Shown here piece after piece: positions 1-8,515 of a stretch of DNA of 64,000 nt (position 1 is the stretch's first letter; every line of letters starts with the position of its first letter). Source of the stretch: Bacteroidaceae bacterium (GTDB taxonomy: Bacteria > Bacteroidota > Bacteroidia > Bacteroidales > Bacteroidaceae); assembly GCA_017633615.1 (NCBI GenBank), contig JAGBPB010000028.1, positions 17,187-81,186 on the forward strand, in the 5' to 3' direction. Made by a program: the position numbers and the translations under genes. The notes under the pieces were generated by a model. It ran no database searches, was not told where the DNA came from, and worked only from the letters and a program-made list of their open reading frames with translations.

Positions 1-1
1 A

Positions 2-1210
2 CTGCTCGTGGGATTTGTTCTTGCTGGGCAGGATGTATATTCGCAGAAGAGTGAGAGTGACGTAAGGCAATTCAATCCGGTATATACCGGTGTTACATCT
101 CTCTCTATCGCCCCTGACTCACGTGCGGGAGCAATGGGCGATGTGGGATGTGCCACAGACCCGTATTTGGATAATAACAGCCAGTATTGGAACCCTTCAA
201 AATATCCTTTCACTAACAGTCAGGCCGGTATCTCACTATGCTATACACCGTGGTTGCGCAAGCTGGTGAGTGATATTGATCTGGCAAATCTTACCGGATA
301 TTACAAACTGGATGATTATTCAGCATTGAGCGGTTCGCTCACCTATTTCTCTTTAGGTGAGGTTATTGCCATGGACGGAAGTACGGAAGTGATAATACGT
401 CCGTATGAGATGGCTGTTGATTTTGATTATTCACGCAAGCTCTCAGAGCATTTCTCAGCTGCCGTAGGCATGCGTTTCATCTACTCGGATCTTCAGTACA
501 ATTACTCTGATGACGTTTTTCCCGGCAAGGCTTTCTCCGCTGACATCTCTATGTTCTATCAGAACTACATAGGGGTGGGGCGTAGGGATTGTTTGCTTGG
601 CTTGGGATTGGCTGCATCAAACATAGGCAGCAAGATTTCATATGACGGTGGACAGACCAATGAATTCATTCCCACCAATCTTCGTCTGGGTGCATCGCTC
701 ACCGTACCCATTGACGAGTACAACTCATTTGCCATCTCTGCTGATTTAAACAAACTGATGGTTCCCACCAAACCCACTTATAAACAGTACATGGAGGAGC
801 ATAATCCTGACATCACTCCTGATGATCCCAATTATATGCAGGAGATATCTGCATACAATGAGTGGGTGGCATCTACGGGTTACAATGAAATGTCACCTAT
901 TGCAGGTATTTTCAAGTCTTTCAGTGATGCTCCCGGCGGTTTTGAAGAGGAACTCCGTGAGATTTACTGGGGTGTAGGCGCCGAGTATAATTATAATGAC
1001 CAGTTCTTCCTGCGTGGAGGTTATCACTATGAGAATGAATACAAGGGTAACCGTAAATACTTCACGCTGGGTGCCGGTTTCAGGATGAATGTTTTTTCAC
1101 TTGATGCCGCATATCTTATTTCAACGGCACAGAGCAATCCTCTGGATCAGACATTACGTTTTACACTGTCGTTTGATATGGACGGCATTAAACAGATAAT
1201 AGGAAGATGA
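2..1210 (+). CDS. porV: T9SS outer-membrane protein PorV (LptO), 5' end cut by window
   Basis: PorV is an outer-membrane beta-barrel of the type IX secretion system that receives cargo from the SprA/Sov translocon and passes it to the PorU attachment machinery. The open frame runs to the left edge; the GTG at 8 lies inside a hydrophobic stretch (LLVGFVLAG, then VYSQ) that reads as the end of a signal peptide, so the true start is upstream of the window. Family hallmarks are the N-terminal segment with SIAPDSRAGAMGDVG and the NSQYWNPSKY motif about 50 residues in, followed by alternating barrel strands and a C-terminal strand ending FTLSFDMDGIKQIIGR. The stop overlaps the ispF start (ATGA), so the two are probably cotranscribed. 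In related genomes porU often lies just upstream, but that would be outside this window. Confidence 0.9.
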   Translation: MLVGFVLAGQDVYSQKSESDVRQFNPVYTGVTSLSIAPDSRAGAMGDVGCATDPYLDNNSQYWNPSKYPFTNSQAGISLCYTPWLRKLVSDIDLANLTGYYKLDDYSALSGSLTYFSLGEVIAMDGSTEVIIRPYEMAVDFDYSRKLSEHFSAAVGMRFIYSDLQYNYSDDVFPGKAFSADISMFYQNYIGVGRRDCLLGLGLAASNIGSKISYDGGQTNEFIPTNLRLGASLTVPIDEYNSFAISADLNKLMVPTKPTYKQYMEEHNPDITPDDPNYMQEISAYNEWVASTGYNEMSPIAGIFKSFSDAPGGFEEELREIYWGVGAEYNYNDQFFLRGGYHYENEYKGNRKYFTLGAGFRMNVFSLDAAYLISTAQSNPLDQTLRFTLSFDMDGIKQIIGR

Positions 1211-1689
1211 CAAACATACGTGTAGGATACGGATTTGATGTTCACCGTCTGGTGGAGGGGCGTGACCTCTGGATAGGAGGAATCAAGATAGAACATAGCT
1301 TGGGCTTGCTTGGACACTCTGATGCCGATGTGCTTATACACGCTGTCTGTGATGCCTTGCTGGGCGCTGCCACCTTGCGTGACATAGGCTACAACTTCCC
1401 GGATACTGATATGCAGTACAAGGATATTGACAGCAAGATACTGCTTAAACGTACTGTTGATCTGCTGGCATCAAAAGGTTGGCAGGTGGTAAATGTTGAT
1501 GCTACTGTCTGTGCTGAACGTCCCAAGCTCAATCCGCATATCCCCGAGATGCAGAGCGTTATGGCTCAGGTGATGGGTGTTGACAATGACCAGGTTTCAA
1601 TCAAAGCTACCACTACAGAAAAACTTGGTTTTACCGGCCGTGAGGAGGGCATATCCGCCCACGCCGTTGCTTTGATCGAGAAGATTTAA
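1207..1689 (+). CDS. ispF: 2-C-methyl-D-erythritol 2,4-cyclodiphosphate synthase
   Basis: IspF cyclises CDP-ME 2-phosphate to MEcPP with release of CMP in the non-mevalonate isoprenoid pathway; it is a cytoplasmic homotrimer. The 160 residues match the usual family length. Metal ligands are visible as D11 and H13 in GFDVHRL and H45 in GHSDADVLIHAVCDALLGAA. The C-terminal region has the expected TTTEKLGFTGREEGI nucleotide-binding stretch. The start overlaps the porV stop, and the 3' end overlaps the nadD stop on the other strand by a few bases. A second gene of the same pathway, dxr, lies at 8512-9660. Confidence 0.97.
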   Translation: MTNIRVGYGFDVHRLVEGRDLWIGGIKIEHSLGLLGHSDADVLIHAVCDALLGAATLRDIGYNFPDTDMQYKDIDSKILLKRTVDLLASKGWQVVNVDATVCAERPKLNPHIPEMQSVMAQVMGVDNDQVSIKATTTEKLGFTGREEGISAHAVALIEKI

Positions 1690-2264
1690 TGATACAGATT
1701 CAGGTCTGCGATGGTCCTGGCAACAGATGCCGGGACCATTTTGTCTATAGGCTCCCCTTTGCGGATACGATTGCGGATGGAGGTGGAGGATATGTTTACC
1801 AGAGGGCAGTCCAGTAATACGGAGTTGGGGGTCAGACCGCTGACCTTGAAACCTCTGCGGGGATAAACTATTATGGGATAGTTTTCCAGTATATATTCAG
1901 ATTCATTCCAGTCACTGAACTTGGACCAGTTGTCAGCTCCTATGGTGAGTATGAATCTGCGGTCGGGGTAATCAGCGCTGATATGCCGCAGAGTATTGGC
2001 GGTATATGAGGGCTGAGGAAGGTGGAATTCGTAATCTGAAACTGTTATTCCTTTTATGTCTTTTACAGCCTCAAATGCCATGTCATACCTCAATTTGTCA
2101 TCAAGCAGCTTGCTCTCTTTTTTCCAAGGATTGCATGGGGTTACAAGCAGCCATACCTCGTCGGCCAGATTTTGCTCCAAAACACTCTTGGCAATGGTAA
2201 GATGACCATTGTGCAGAGGGTCAAAAGTTCCCCCGAAGAGAGCAGTCCTTATGGGCGCGGGCAT
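1686..2264 (-). CDS. nadD: Nicotinate-nucleotide adenylyltransferase
   Basis: NadD transfers AMP from ATP to nicotinate mononucleotide, giving deamido-NAD in NAD biosynthesis. The protein has 192 residues. The nucleotidyltransferase signature GGTFDPLHNGH spans residues 11-21, and the C-terminal STSIRNRIRKG motif of the same superfamily is present near residue 165. It is the last gene of a yicC-gmk-nadD minus-strand run (13 bases after gmk), an order often seen in Bacteroidales. Its stop overlaps the end of the convergent ispF. Confidence 0.97.
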   Translation of the reverse strand: MPAPIRTALFGGTFDPLHNGHLTIAKSVLEQNLADEVWLLVTPCNPWKKESKLLDDKLRYDMAFEAVKDIKGITVSDYEFHLPQPSYTANTLRHISADYPDRRFILTIGADNWSKFSDWNESEYILENYPIIVYPRRGFKVSGLTPNSVLLDCPLVNISSTSIRNRIRKGEPIDKMVPASVARTIADLNLYH

Positions 2265-2277
2265 AGTGCGGAATTAT

Positions 2278-2847
2278 TCAGATTTGTAAGAATGATTTAA
2301 TGGTGGAGAGCGCCTTTTGCTGAGCCTCCTCAAGGTCATCATTTACGATTACCACATCAAATTTGGGGGCAAAGGTAAGTTCATAGCTGGCCTTGGCTAC
2401 ACGCTTGGTTATCATCTCGGCGCTGTCAGTACCGCGGTTTATGAGGCGGCGTTCCAGCTCTTCTACCGATGGTGGCTGAATGAACATGGATAGTGCTTCA
2501 TTGCCAAAGTATTTCTTAATGTTGCAGCCTCCGGCTACATCCACATCAAACACTACGTTCATACCTTCATTGAGGCGCTTTTCAACCTGCTCCTTAAGCG
2601 TGCCGTAATAACAGCCGGGATAGACCTCCTCATACTCAAGGAACTCACCCTTTGCTATGCGGCTGCGGAACTCATCGGCTGTAAGGAAAAAATACTCCAC
2701 GCCGTTCTGTTCAGTGCCTCGCGGGGCACGGCTGGTGGCAGAGATGGAGAACGCCATCTTGAGCTCGGGGTGCTGCAGCAGCCAGTTTACTATGGTTGAC
2801 TTGCCTGAGCCTGAAGGGGCTGAGAATATAAGACATTTTCCGCGCAT
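2278..2847 (-). CDS. gmk: Guanylate kinase
   Basis: Gmk phosphorylates GMP to GDP using ATP. The P-loop SAPSGSGKST is at the N-terminus, followed by SRAPRGTEQNGVEYFF, the GMP-binding region typical of the family. I place the start at the ATG ending at 2847 (MRGKCLIFSAPSG), which reproduces the usual length before the P-loop; an upstream GTG at 2853 would add two residues and overlap the yicC stop as GTGA. With the ATG the protein has 189 residues. It is probably cotranscribed with yicC and nadD. Confidence 0.97.
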   Translation of the reverse strand: MRGKCLIFSAPSGSGKSTIVNWLLQHPELKMAFSISATSRAPRGTEQNGVEYFFLTADEFRSRIAKGEFLEYEEVYPGCYYGTLKEQVEKRLNEGMNVVFDVDVAGGCNIKKYFGNEALSMFIQPPSVEELERRLINRGTDSAEMITKRVAKASYELTFAPKFDVVIVNDDLEEAQQKALSTIKSFLQI

Positions 2848-2849
2848 GA

Positions 2850-3725
2850 TCACATAACATTAAGAACCTGTTCCTTTATCTGCTCCAGTTCATCCTTCAT
2901 GCGCACCACTATGTTCTGCATTTCGGCCTGGTTGCTCTTACTGCCTAAAGTGTTTATCTCGCGGCCCATCTCCTGGGCTATGAATCCTAACTTCTTGCCC
3001 TGTCCGTGACCCTCCTCAAGAGTCTTGATGAAGTAGTCCAGATGGTTGGTCAGGCGCTGTTTCTCCTCGCTTATGTCCAGCTTCTCTATATAGAAAATCA
3101 TCTCCTGTTCAAAGCGGTTCTCATCATAGTTCTTGCCTACGGCATCAACCATGGCTGTACGCATGCGCTCTTTGATCTTGGCCACGCGGTCTTTTTCATA
3201 GGGCTCAACTGATGCCAGCAGGGCTGATATGTTGGATATCTTCTCGCGGAACTTCTTTTCAAGTGCGGCACCCTCAATCTTGCGGTATTCAACCAGTGCC
3301 TGGATTGCCTGGTCAACAGCAACTGATACTGCTGCCCACTCCTCATCACTCACCTCCTCCTGCTGGTTGGTGCTGAGAATCTCAGGCATACGCAGGATGA
3401 CGGGGAACAGATCGGCAGGCATAGGTGTACCTGTTTCTGTTGCAACTGCCTTGATTTGCTCAAGATAACTCTTGAATACGGGTACGTTGATAGCCTGTGC
3501 TCCGGATGTGGCGGAGGAGTCAATGTAAAGAGAAAAATCCACTTTGCCGCGTTCCAGAGCGGTAGTGATGCGGGAGCGTATATCGAGTTCCTTGTCACGG
3601 TAGGCAGGGATAATCTTGGCGGATATATCCATTGCCTTGCTGTTGAGTGACTTTATTTCAACTATCACCTTCCTGTCTCCGGCCTGGGCCGTAGCCTTGC
3701 CGTAGCCTGTCATTGACTGAATCAT
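2850..3725 (-). CDS. YicC family endoribonuclease
   Basis: The protein belongs to the YicC family, whose E. coli member is reported to be an endoribonuclease. I start it at the ATG ending at 3725, giving MIQSMTGYGKA, the family's conserved N-terminus; a longer frame upstream to 3776 adds 17 residues with no family match and crosses the probable promoter. The protein is 291 residues. The C-terminal half contains the conserved LTNHLDYF, GKKLGFIAQEMGREINTLGSKSNQ block typical of the family (DUF1732). It leads the minus-strand run into gmk and nadD. Confidence 0.92.
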   Translation of the reverse strand: MIQSMTGYGKATAQAGDRKVIVEIKSLNSKAMDISAKIIPAYRDKELDIRSRITTALERGKVDFSLYIDSSATSGAQAINVPVFKSYLEQIKAVATETGTPMPADLFPVILRMPEILSTNQQEEVSDEEWAAVSVAVDQAIQALVEYRKIEGAALEKKFREKISNISALLASVEPYEKDRVAKIKERMRTAMVDAVGKNYDENRFEQEMIFYIEKLDISEEKQRLTNHLDYFIKTLEEGHGQGKKLGFIAQEMGREINTLGSKSNQAEMQNIVVRMKDELEQIKEQVLNVM

Positions 3726-3746
3726 ATAACGCAATAAATTTGAGTG

Positions 3747-3754
3747 CAAAAATA
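3747..3754 (-). promoter_or_regulatory. Putative -7 element for yicC-gmk-nadD
   Basis: The minus strand reads TATTTTTG here, matching the Bacteroidota -7 consensus TAnnTTTG, 21 bases before the chosen yicC start. No clear -33 TTTG is visible at the usual 19-21 base spacing, so this is only a partial match. Confidence 0.4.
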
Positions 3755-3821
3755 GTGAATTCCCGCAAAATATCATATATTCGCAATCTGACCATTAACA
3801 AACCAATTAAGATAAAGGATT

Positions 3822-4376
3822 ATGAAAAAGAAATTCATTTGCACAGTATGCGGATATGTACATGAAGGCGATGAGGCTCCTGAGCGTTGCCCACAGTGTA
3901 AAGCACCGAGAGAGAAATTCAAGGAGGTTGTAGAGAACGGTGAGGCTCTTCAGTTTGCCTGCGAGCATATTCTTGGAGACGGCCAGGTCGGCTCTCCTGA
4001 GATGATCAATGACCTGCGCATGCAGTTTAACGGAGAGTGCTCAGAGGTGGGCATGTATCTGGCCATGAGCCGCCAAGCTGACCGCGAGGGCTATCCTGAG
4101 GTGGCTGAGGCTTTTAAGCGTTATGCTTTTGAGGAGGCTGAGCATGCAGCCAAGTTTGCAGAGTTGCTCGGAGAGGTTGTTTGGGACACCAAGACCAACC
4201 TTGAGAAGCGCATGAAAGCTGAGCATGGAGCATGTGAGGGCAAGCTTGCCATTGCCAAGACCGCCAAGGCTCAGAACTGGGATGCCATCCACGATACCGT
4301 TCATGAGATGGCCAAGGATGAGGCCCGTCACGGCAAGGGATTCGAGGCTCTCTACAAGCGTTATTTCGGCAAGTAA
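3822..4376 (+). CDS. Rubrerythrin with N-terminal rubredoxin domain (reverse order)
   Basis: This is a non-haem iron peroxidase-type protein that scavenges hydrogen peroxide in anaerobes. Residues 1-35 form a rubredoxin-like domain with iron ligands C7, C10, C23 and C26 (CTVCGY and CPQC). Residues 55-184 form a ferritin-like four-helix diiron domain with the repeated E-x-x-H pairs in EEAEHAAKF and [10 protein letters not shown]. Classical rubrerythrin has the rubredoxin domain at the C-terminus; here the order is reversed, as in clostridial reverse rubrerythrins. The gene stands alone and is followed by a strong terminator, consistent with a monocistronic stress gene. Confidence 0.92.
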   Translation: MKKKFICTVCGYVHEGDEAPERCPQCKAPREKFKEVVENGEALQFACEHILGDGQVGSPEMINDLRMQFNGECSEVGMYLAMSRQADREGYPEVAEAFKRYAFEEAEHAAKFAELLGEVVWDTKTNLEKRMKAEHGACEGKLAIAKTAKAQNWDAIHDTVHEMAKDEARHGKGFEALYKRYFGK

Positions 4377-4403
4377 ACCGGATATTCTCCGTTAAAACAG
4401 GCT

Positions 4404-4450
4404 AAAGGCCGTATTGGGGCAGAAAATAGACCCCGATACGGCCTTTTCCT
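4404..4450 (+). terminator. Rho-independent terminator after rubrerythrin
   Basis: GGCCGTATTGGGG at 4407-4419 pairs with CCCCGATACGGCC at 4431-4443 (one G-U pair), with an 11-base loop, followed by TTTTCCTTT. Confidence 0.9.
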
Positions 4451-4465
4451 TTGGAAAAATATCTT

Positions 4466-4473
4466 TATCTTCG
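4466..4473 (+). promoter_or_regulatory. Putative -7 element for the tsaB-murA-rseP run
   Basis: TATCTTCG resembles TAnnTTTG with one change and lies 25 bases before the tsaB ATG, right after the rubrerythrin terminator. A TTTG occurs at 4450-4453, but the spacing is only 12 bases, so the -33 element is uncertain. Confidence 0.4.
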
Positions 4474-4498
4474 CAAGTTAATAGGGTCAATTCCTGAG

Positions 4499-5188
4499 AT
4501 GAGTGTAATATTGCACATAGAGTCAGCTACTGACGGTTGTTCAGTGGCGGTGAGTGATGAGGGACAGCTTGTGTTTGACAAGGCTGACCGTGAGGGTCAC
4601 AACAACGCCGTATCACTTGGCGTGCTGGTTGATGAGGCTCTTGCTCTTGTTGACAGCCGTGGGCTTAAGCTTGATGCTGTTGCTGTGAGTGAAGGTCCCG
4701 GTTCATATACCGGCCTGCGTATCGGAGTGTCCATGGCTAAAGGCGTATGCTATGGGAGGGGGCTTAAGCTGATATCAGTTTCAACTCTCAAGTTGCTGTG
4801 CGTACAGCCTTTGTTGAGTCTTGAACTGCCTGATGATGCACTGCTTTGCCCGATGATTGATGCCCGCCGCATGGAGGTATATTCAGCCATTTATGACCGT
4901 GCTCTTAATGAGGTGCGTGAGATCCGTGCAGACATTGTTGATGCCGATACTTACAGGGAGTATCTGGACAGGCATCCCGTGTGGTTCATGGGAAACGGTG
5001 CCGCCAAGTGCTGCGAGACAATAAATCATCCTAATGCTCATTTCCTGGATGACATCAACCCGGAGGCCCGCTGGATGTTTCCGCTTGCAGAGCAGTCATT
5101 CAACAGGAATGAGTTCCGTGACGTGGCCTATTTTGAACCCTATTACCTGAAAGATTTTATTGCTGTTAAACCTAAAAAACTGGTTTGA
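4499..5188 (+). CDS. tsaB: tRNA threonylcarbamoyladenosine biosynthesis protein TsaB
   Basis: TsaB is the ASKHA-fold partner of TsaD in the complex that makes the t6A modification at position 37 of ANN-decoding tRNAs. The start is set at 4499 (MSVILHIESATDGCSVAV), the usual N-terminus; the open frame upstream from 4451 includes the terminator tail and promoter. The conserved GPGSYTGLRIGVSMAKG motif is present near residue 70. The length of 229 is typical. The stop overlaps the next gene by one base (TGATG). Confidence 0.94.
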   Translation: MSVILHIESATDGCSVAVSDEGQLVFDKADREGHNNAVSLGVLVDEALALVDSRGLKLDAVAVSEGPGSYTGLRIGVSMAKGVCYGRGLKLISVSTLKLLCVQPLLSLELPDDALLCPMIDARRMEVYSAIYDRALNEVREIRADIVDADTYREYLDRHPVWFMGNGAAKCCETINHPNAHFLDDINPEARWMFPLAEQSFNRNEFRDVAYFEPYYLKDFIAVKPKKLV

Positions 5189-5790
5189 TGAACTACAATA
5201 CCCAACGAGAACAGCTTCCTATGCCTGAGTACGGCCGTGCCGTGCAGTATATGGTTGAGCATGCACTGACCATAGAGAATCGAGAGGAGCGTCAGCGCTG
5301 TGCAAACACTATTATTGCAATTATGGGGAGTATGTTCCCTACACTGCGTGATGTGCCTGATTTTCAGGGCAAACTGTGGGACCACCTGGCTTTCATGTCA
5401 GATTATAAACTGGATATAGATTATCCTTGTGAGATAACCCGTCTGGAAAAGACCAAACAGGTGCCTGACCATATAGACTATCCGTCAGGAGACATACGTT
5501 ACCGCCATTACGGACGTATTGTGCCGGACCTGATAAAGGTGGCCGTGAGTATGCCCGAGGGGCCTGAGCGCAGCCAGTTGGTACGCCTGCTTGCAGTGCA
5601 GATGAAGAAAGACCTGATGACCTGGAACAAGGAACTGGTCAGTGACGAGCGTATTGCTGCCGATATTGACTATTTCTCACATGGCCGTTTAAACCTGCAG
5701 GAGGGTGATCTGGACGTTACATTCGCACAGGCTCCGCCACAGCAGCGTCAGGGACAGCACGGAAAGAAAAAGAACAAACGCCGTTATTGA
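5188..5790 (+). CDS. DUF4290 domain-containing protein
   Basis: A conserved Bacteroidota protein of unknown function (DUF4290 by its N-terminus MNYNTQREQLPMPEYGR and its length of about 200 residues). It has no signal peptide or membrane segment, so it is probably cytoplasmic. The tail is rich in Q, G, K and R (PPQQRQGQHGKKKNKRRY), which could bind nucleic acid or be unstructured. I start it at the ATG at 5188; a TTG immediately before it is in frame. It lies between tsaB and murA, 9 bases before murA. The function is not known. Confidence 0.85.
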   Translation: MNYNTQREQLPMPEYGRAVQYMVEHALTIENREERQRCANTIIAIMGSMFPTLRDVPDFQGKLWDHLAFMSDYKLDIDYPCEITRLEKTKQVPDHIDYPSGDIRYRHYGRIVPDLIKVAVSMPEGPERSQLVRLLAVQMKKDLMTWNKELVSDERIAADIDYFSHGRLNLQEGDLDVTFAQAPPQQRQGQHGKKKNKRRY

Positions 5791-5799
5791 TATTACGCT

Positions 5800-7107
5800 A
5801 TGCCGTCATTTCTGATAGAGGGAGGTCACAGACTTAAGGGGACCATCTGTCCGCAGGGCGCCAAGAATGAGGTCCTGCAGATTCTTTGTGCCGTACTGCT
5901 CACCCCCGATGAGGTGACGGTACAGAATGTTCCTGATATTCTTGATGTCAGGAACCTGATAGATATGCTTGCCAAGTTGGGCGTAAAGGTATCAAATACC
6001 GCTCCGGGGTGCTGGTCATTCAAAGCTGAATCCATAGACCGCAATTATGCTGAGAGCATGGATTTTGTAACACGCAGCGCAGGATTGCGCGGTTCTGTCA
6101 TGCTGTTAGGACCGCTGTTGGCAAGGCTTGGGCATGCTACGGTAAGCAAACCGGGAGGTGACAAGATAGGCCGCCGCCGCGTGGATACCCACATCAAGGG
6201 ATTCCAGGCACTGGGAGCAACCTTCACGCTGAATGAGTCACGCGGATATTATGAGCTCAGGGCAGACTGCCTGCGCGGTAATTATATGCTGCTCGATGAG
6301 GCATCGGTAACCGGTACCGCCAATATCGTAATGGCAGCTGTGCTTGCTGAGGGTGATACCGTAATCTACAATGCCGCCTGTGAACCTTACGTGCAGCAAC
6401 TATGCCGTATGCTGGTGCGCATGGGGGCTCGCATAGAGGGTATAGGCAGCAACCGCCTTACCATTCATGGCGTAAGGGAACTGCACGGAACAAAACACAA
6501 GGTTCTGCCTGATATGATTGAGGTAGGCAGCTTTATAGGAATGGCCGCAATGACCGCGAGTGAGATAACCATCAAGGATGTATCTTACCAGAACCTGGGT
6601 ATCATTCCGGAAAGTTTTGCACGTCTGGGCATAAAGATGGAGCAGAGGGTTGATGATATATTTATTCCTGCACAGGAGCACTATCAGATAGATTCATTTA
6701 TTGACGGTTCCATTATGACACTGGCTGATGCTCCGTGGCCGGGATTAACTCCTGACCTTCTGAGCGTTCTGCTGGTAACGGCCACACAGGCCAAGGGCAG
6801 TGTGCTTATACATCAGAAGATGTTTGAAAGCCGCTTGTTCTTTGTTGATAACCTGATTGACATGGGTGCTCAGGTGATACTATGTGATCCGCACCGTGTG
6901 GTGGTGATAGGGCATGACCGCAACTTTGCGCTGCAGGCACGCCGTATGTCATCACCCGATATACGTGCCGGTATTGCGTTGCTTATTGCAGCCATGAGTG
7001 CCAACGGAACCAGTCGCATTGACAACATCGGTCAGATAGACCGCGGTTATCAGGATATCGACGGCCGTCTGAATGCGCTTGGTGCAAAAATAACAAGAGT
7101 GGACTGA
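5800..7107 (+). CDS. murA: UDP-N-acetylglucosamine 1-carboxyvinyltransferase
   Basis: MurA transfers enolpyruvate from PEP to UDP-GlcNAc, the first committed step of peptidoglycan synthesis. The 435 residues and the EPSP-synthase-like fold are typical. K22 in QGAKNEVLQ corresponds to the essential lysine of the family. The catalytic loop reads KPGGDKIGRRRVDTH, so the residue equivalent to E. coli Cys115 is Asp (D121, codon 6160-6162). That substitution is known from Mycobacterium and Chlamydia MurA and prevents alkylation by fosfomycin. The gene is followed by rimM after 1 base. Confidence 0.97.
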   Translation: MPSFLIEGGHRLKGTICPQGAKNEVLQILCAVLLTPDEVTVQNVPDILDVRNLIDMLAKLGVKVSNTAPGCWSFKAESIDRNYAESMDFVTRSAGLRGSVMLLGPLLARLGHATVSKPGGDKIGRRRVDTHIKGFQALGATFTLNESRGYYELRADCLRGNYMLLDEASVTGTANIVMAAVLAEGDTVIYNAACEPYVQQLCRMLVRMGARIEGIGSNRLTIHGVRELHGTKHKVLPDMIEVGSFIGMAAMTASEITIKDVSYQNLGIIPESFARLGIKMEQRVDDIFIPAQEHYQIDSFIDGSIMTLADAPWPGLTPDLLSVLLVTATQAKGSVLIHQKMFESRLFFVDNLIDMGAQVILCDPHRVVVIGHDRNFALQARRMSSPDIRAGIALLIAAMSANGTSRIDNIGQIDRGYQDIDGRLNALGAKITRVD

Positions 7108-7108
7108 T

Positions 7109-7627
7109 ATGATTGAGTTGAACGAGGTACAGAGGATAGGCCAGATTGTAAAACCGCACGGTGTGGGCGGTGAGATGGTGCTTACTGTGCCCGCTTCACT
7201 TGATTGGGCTGATGACCTGGATTGTCTGGTCTGCTCGCTTGACGGTATATTGGTGCCGTTCTGGTTGGAATCTATCCGTGAAAAAAGCAGCACTTCAATA
7301 TTGGTGAAATTTGAGGGTTATGACTCTATTGAGGCTACCCGTCGTTTTATGGGTGTTACGGTCTATATGCCGCGTGAGTTTGTGGTTGAGGATGAGTCTG
7401 GCCAGCTTACATGGAGCTCTTTCATAGACTGGAAGGTTGTTGATGAGGAGGCTGGACTGCTGGGTACCATCCATGCCGTCGATGACAGCACTCCCAATAT
7501 ACTGTTCCTGGTTAAGGATGGTGAACGCGAGCGTATCATTCCGGCCAATGAGGAGTGGATAACCGGAGTGGATAAGGATAATTGTACAATAACATATAAC
7601 CTGCCCCAGGGGCTTGCTGAACTGTAA
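7109..7627 (+). CDS. rimM: Ribosome maturation factor RimM
   Basis: RimM assists assembly of the 30S head by binding S19 and contains an N-terminal RimM barrel and a C-terminal PRC barrel. The 172-residue protein begins IGQIVKPHGVGGEMVL, the conserved N-terminal motif, and carries the PRC-barrel region around residues 97-168 (WKVVDEEAGLLGTIHAV, then NEEWITGVD). It starts one base after the murA stop and ends three bases before the M23 peptidase, so all three are probably cotranscribed. Confidence 0.95.
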   Translation: MIELNEVQRIGQIVKPHGVGGEMVLTVPASLDWADDLDCLVCSLDGILVPFWLESIREKSSTSILVKFEGYDSIEATRRFMGVTVYMPREFVVEDESGQLTWSSFIDWKVVDEEAGLLGTIHAVDDSTPNILFLVKDGERERIIPANEEWITGVDKDNCTITYNLPQGLAEL

Positions 7628-7630
7628 AAT

Positions 7631-8515
7631 ATGAAGAGAATACGTAGCAGATCCCATACACCTGGCCGCAGGAATCTGATCCTGAGATTCCTGTATTTGT
7701 ACAGGCTTATTGTTATAAATGAAGATGAGCAACGTACAGTGTTCAGAATGAAAATATCACATTTCATACTGACTCTGGTAGTACTTATCATAGCCGGACT
7801 TGGCGTTTGGCTGGGCGTATCTGTATACAGGCACTCTCCCAGACAGAAAAACGCAGACCGTGAGGATTATCTCATAAGGCAGTCAATAGTAAACGAGGCT
7901 CTGCGCATAGATTCACTTGAACATGTGTTTGAACTCCAGAACCGCTATATAACAAACATGCAGGATATAATAGCCGGCACTGTCAAGATTGATACTGTTT
8001 ACTCTGTTGATTCTCTGGCACGTCAGCGCAGTGAGCTGCTAATGCAGCGTACTGAGCTGGAGGAGTCATTCATGCGTCAGTATGAGGAGTCAGAGCGTTA
8101 TAACATAACATCCCAGTCACAGCCGGTAAATGATGTGCGCAGCATAACAATGTTCCGTCCTACTGCCGGTCTGGTGGCAAAGAGTTACAATGCGCTTGAT
8201 ACACATCTTGGCGTTGACATTGCAGCCAGCCCCAACCAGAGTGTCGTGGCGGTGCTTGACGGTACGGTACTGCTGGCTACATATACATCAGAGATGGGTT
8301 ACACCATCTGCATTGTACATCCGGGTGAGTTGGTGTCGGTATATAAACACTGCGAGTCTCTGCTCAAGAAATCCGGTGACAAGGTCAAGCAGGGTGATGT
8401 GGTAGCTCTTGTGGGCCGTGAAACAGACAACAGTTTCCAGGGCTCACATCTGCATTTTGAATTGTGGTATCAGGGGCAGCCTCTTGATCCCGAAAAGTAT
8501 ATTTTATTTCAGTGA
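7631..8515 (+). CDS. M23 family metallopeptidase, membrane-anchored
   Basis: A LytM-type zinc metallopeptidase or regulator of peptidoglycan hydrolysis. One N-terminal membrane segment (about residues 44-68, FILTLVVLIIAGLGVWLGVSV) is followed by a charged, probably coiled-coil region (about 85-150) and the M23 domain (about 170-290). The zinc-site residues are intact: H192 and D196 in HLGVDIA, and H273 and H275 in GSHLHFEL, so it looks catalytically competent. The periplasmic placement is inferred from the anchor. It sits between rimM and dxr; its stop overlaps the dxr GTG start (GTGA). Confidence 0.9.
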   Translation: MKRIRSRSHTPGRRNLILRFLYLYRLIVINEDEQRTVFRMKISHFILTLVVLIIAGLGVWLGVSVYRHSPRQKNADREDYLIRQSIVNEALRIDSLEHVFELQNRYITNMQDIIAGTVKIDTVYSVDSLARQRSELLMQRTELEESFMRQYEESERYNITSQSQPVNDVRSITMFRPTAGLVAKSYNALDTHLGVDIAASPNQSVVAVLDGTVLLATYTSEMGYTICIVHPGELVSVYKHCESLLKKSGDKVKQGDVVALVGRETDNSFQGSHLHFELWYQGQPLDPEKYILFQ

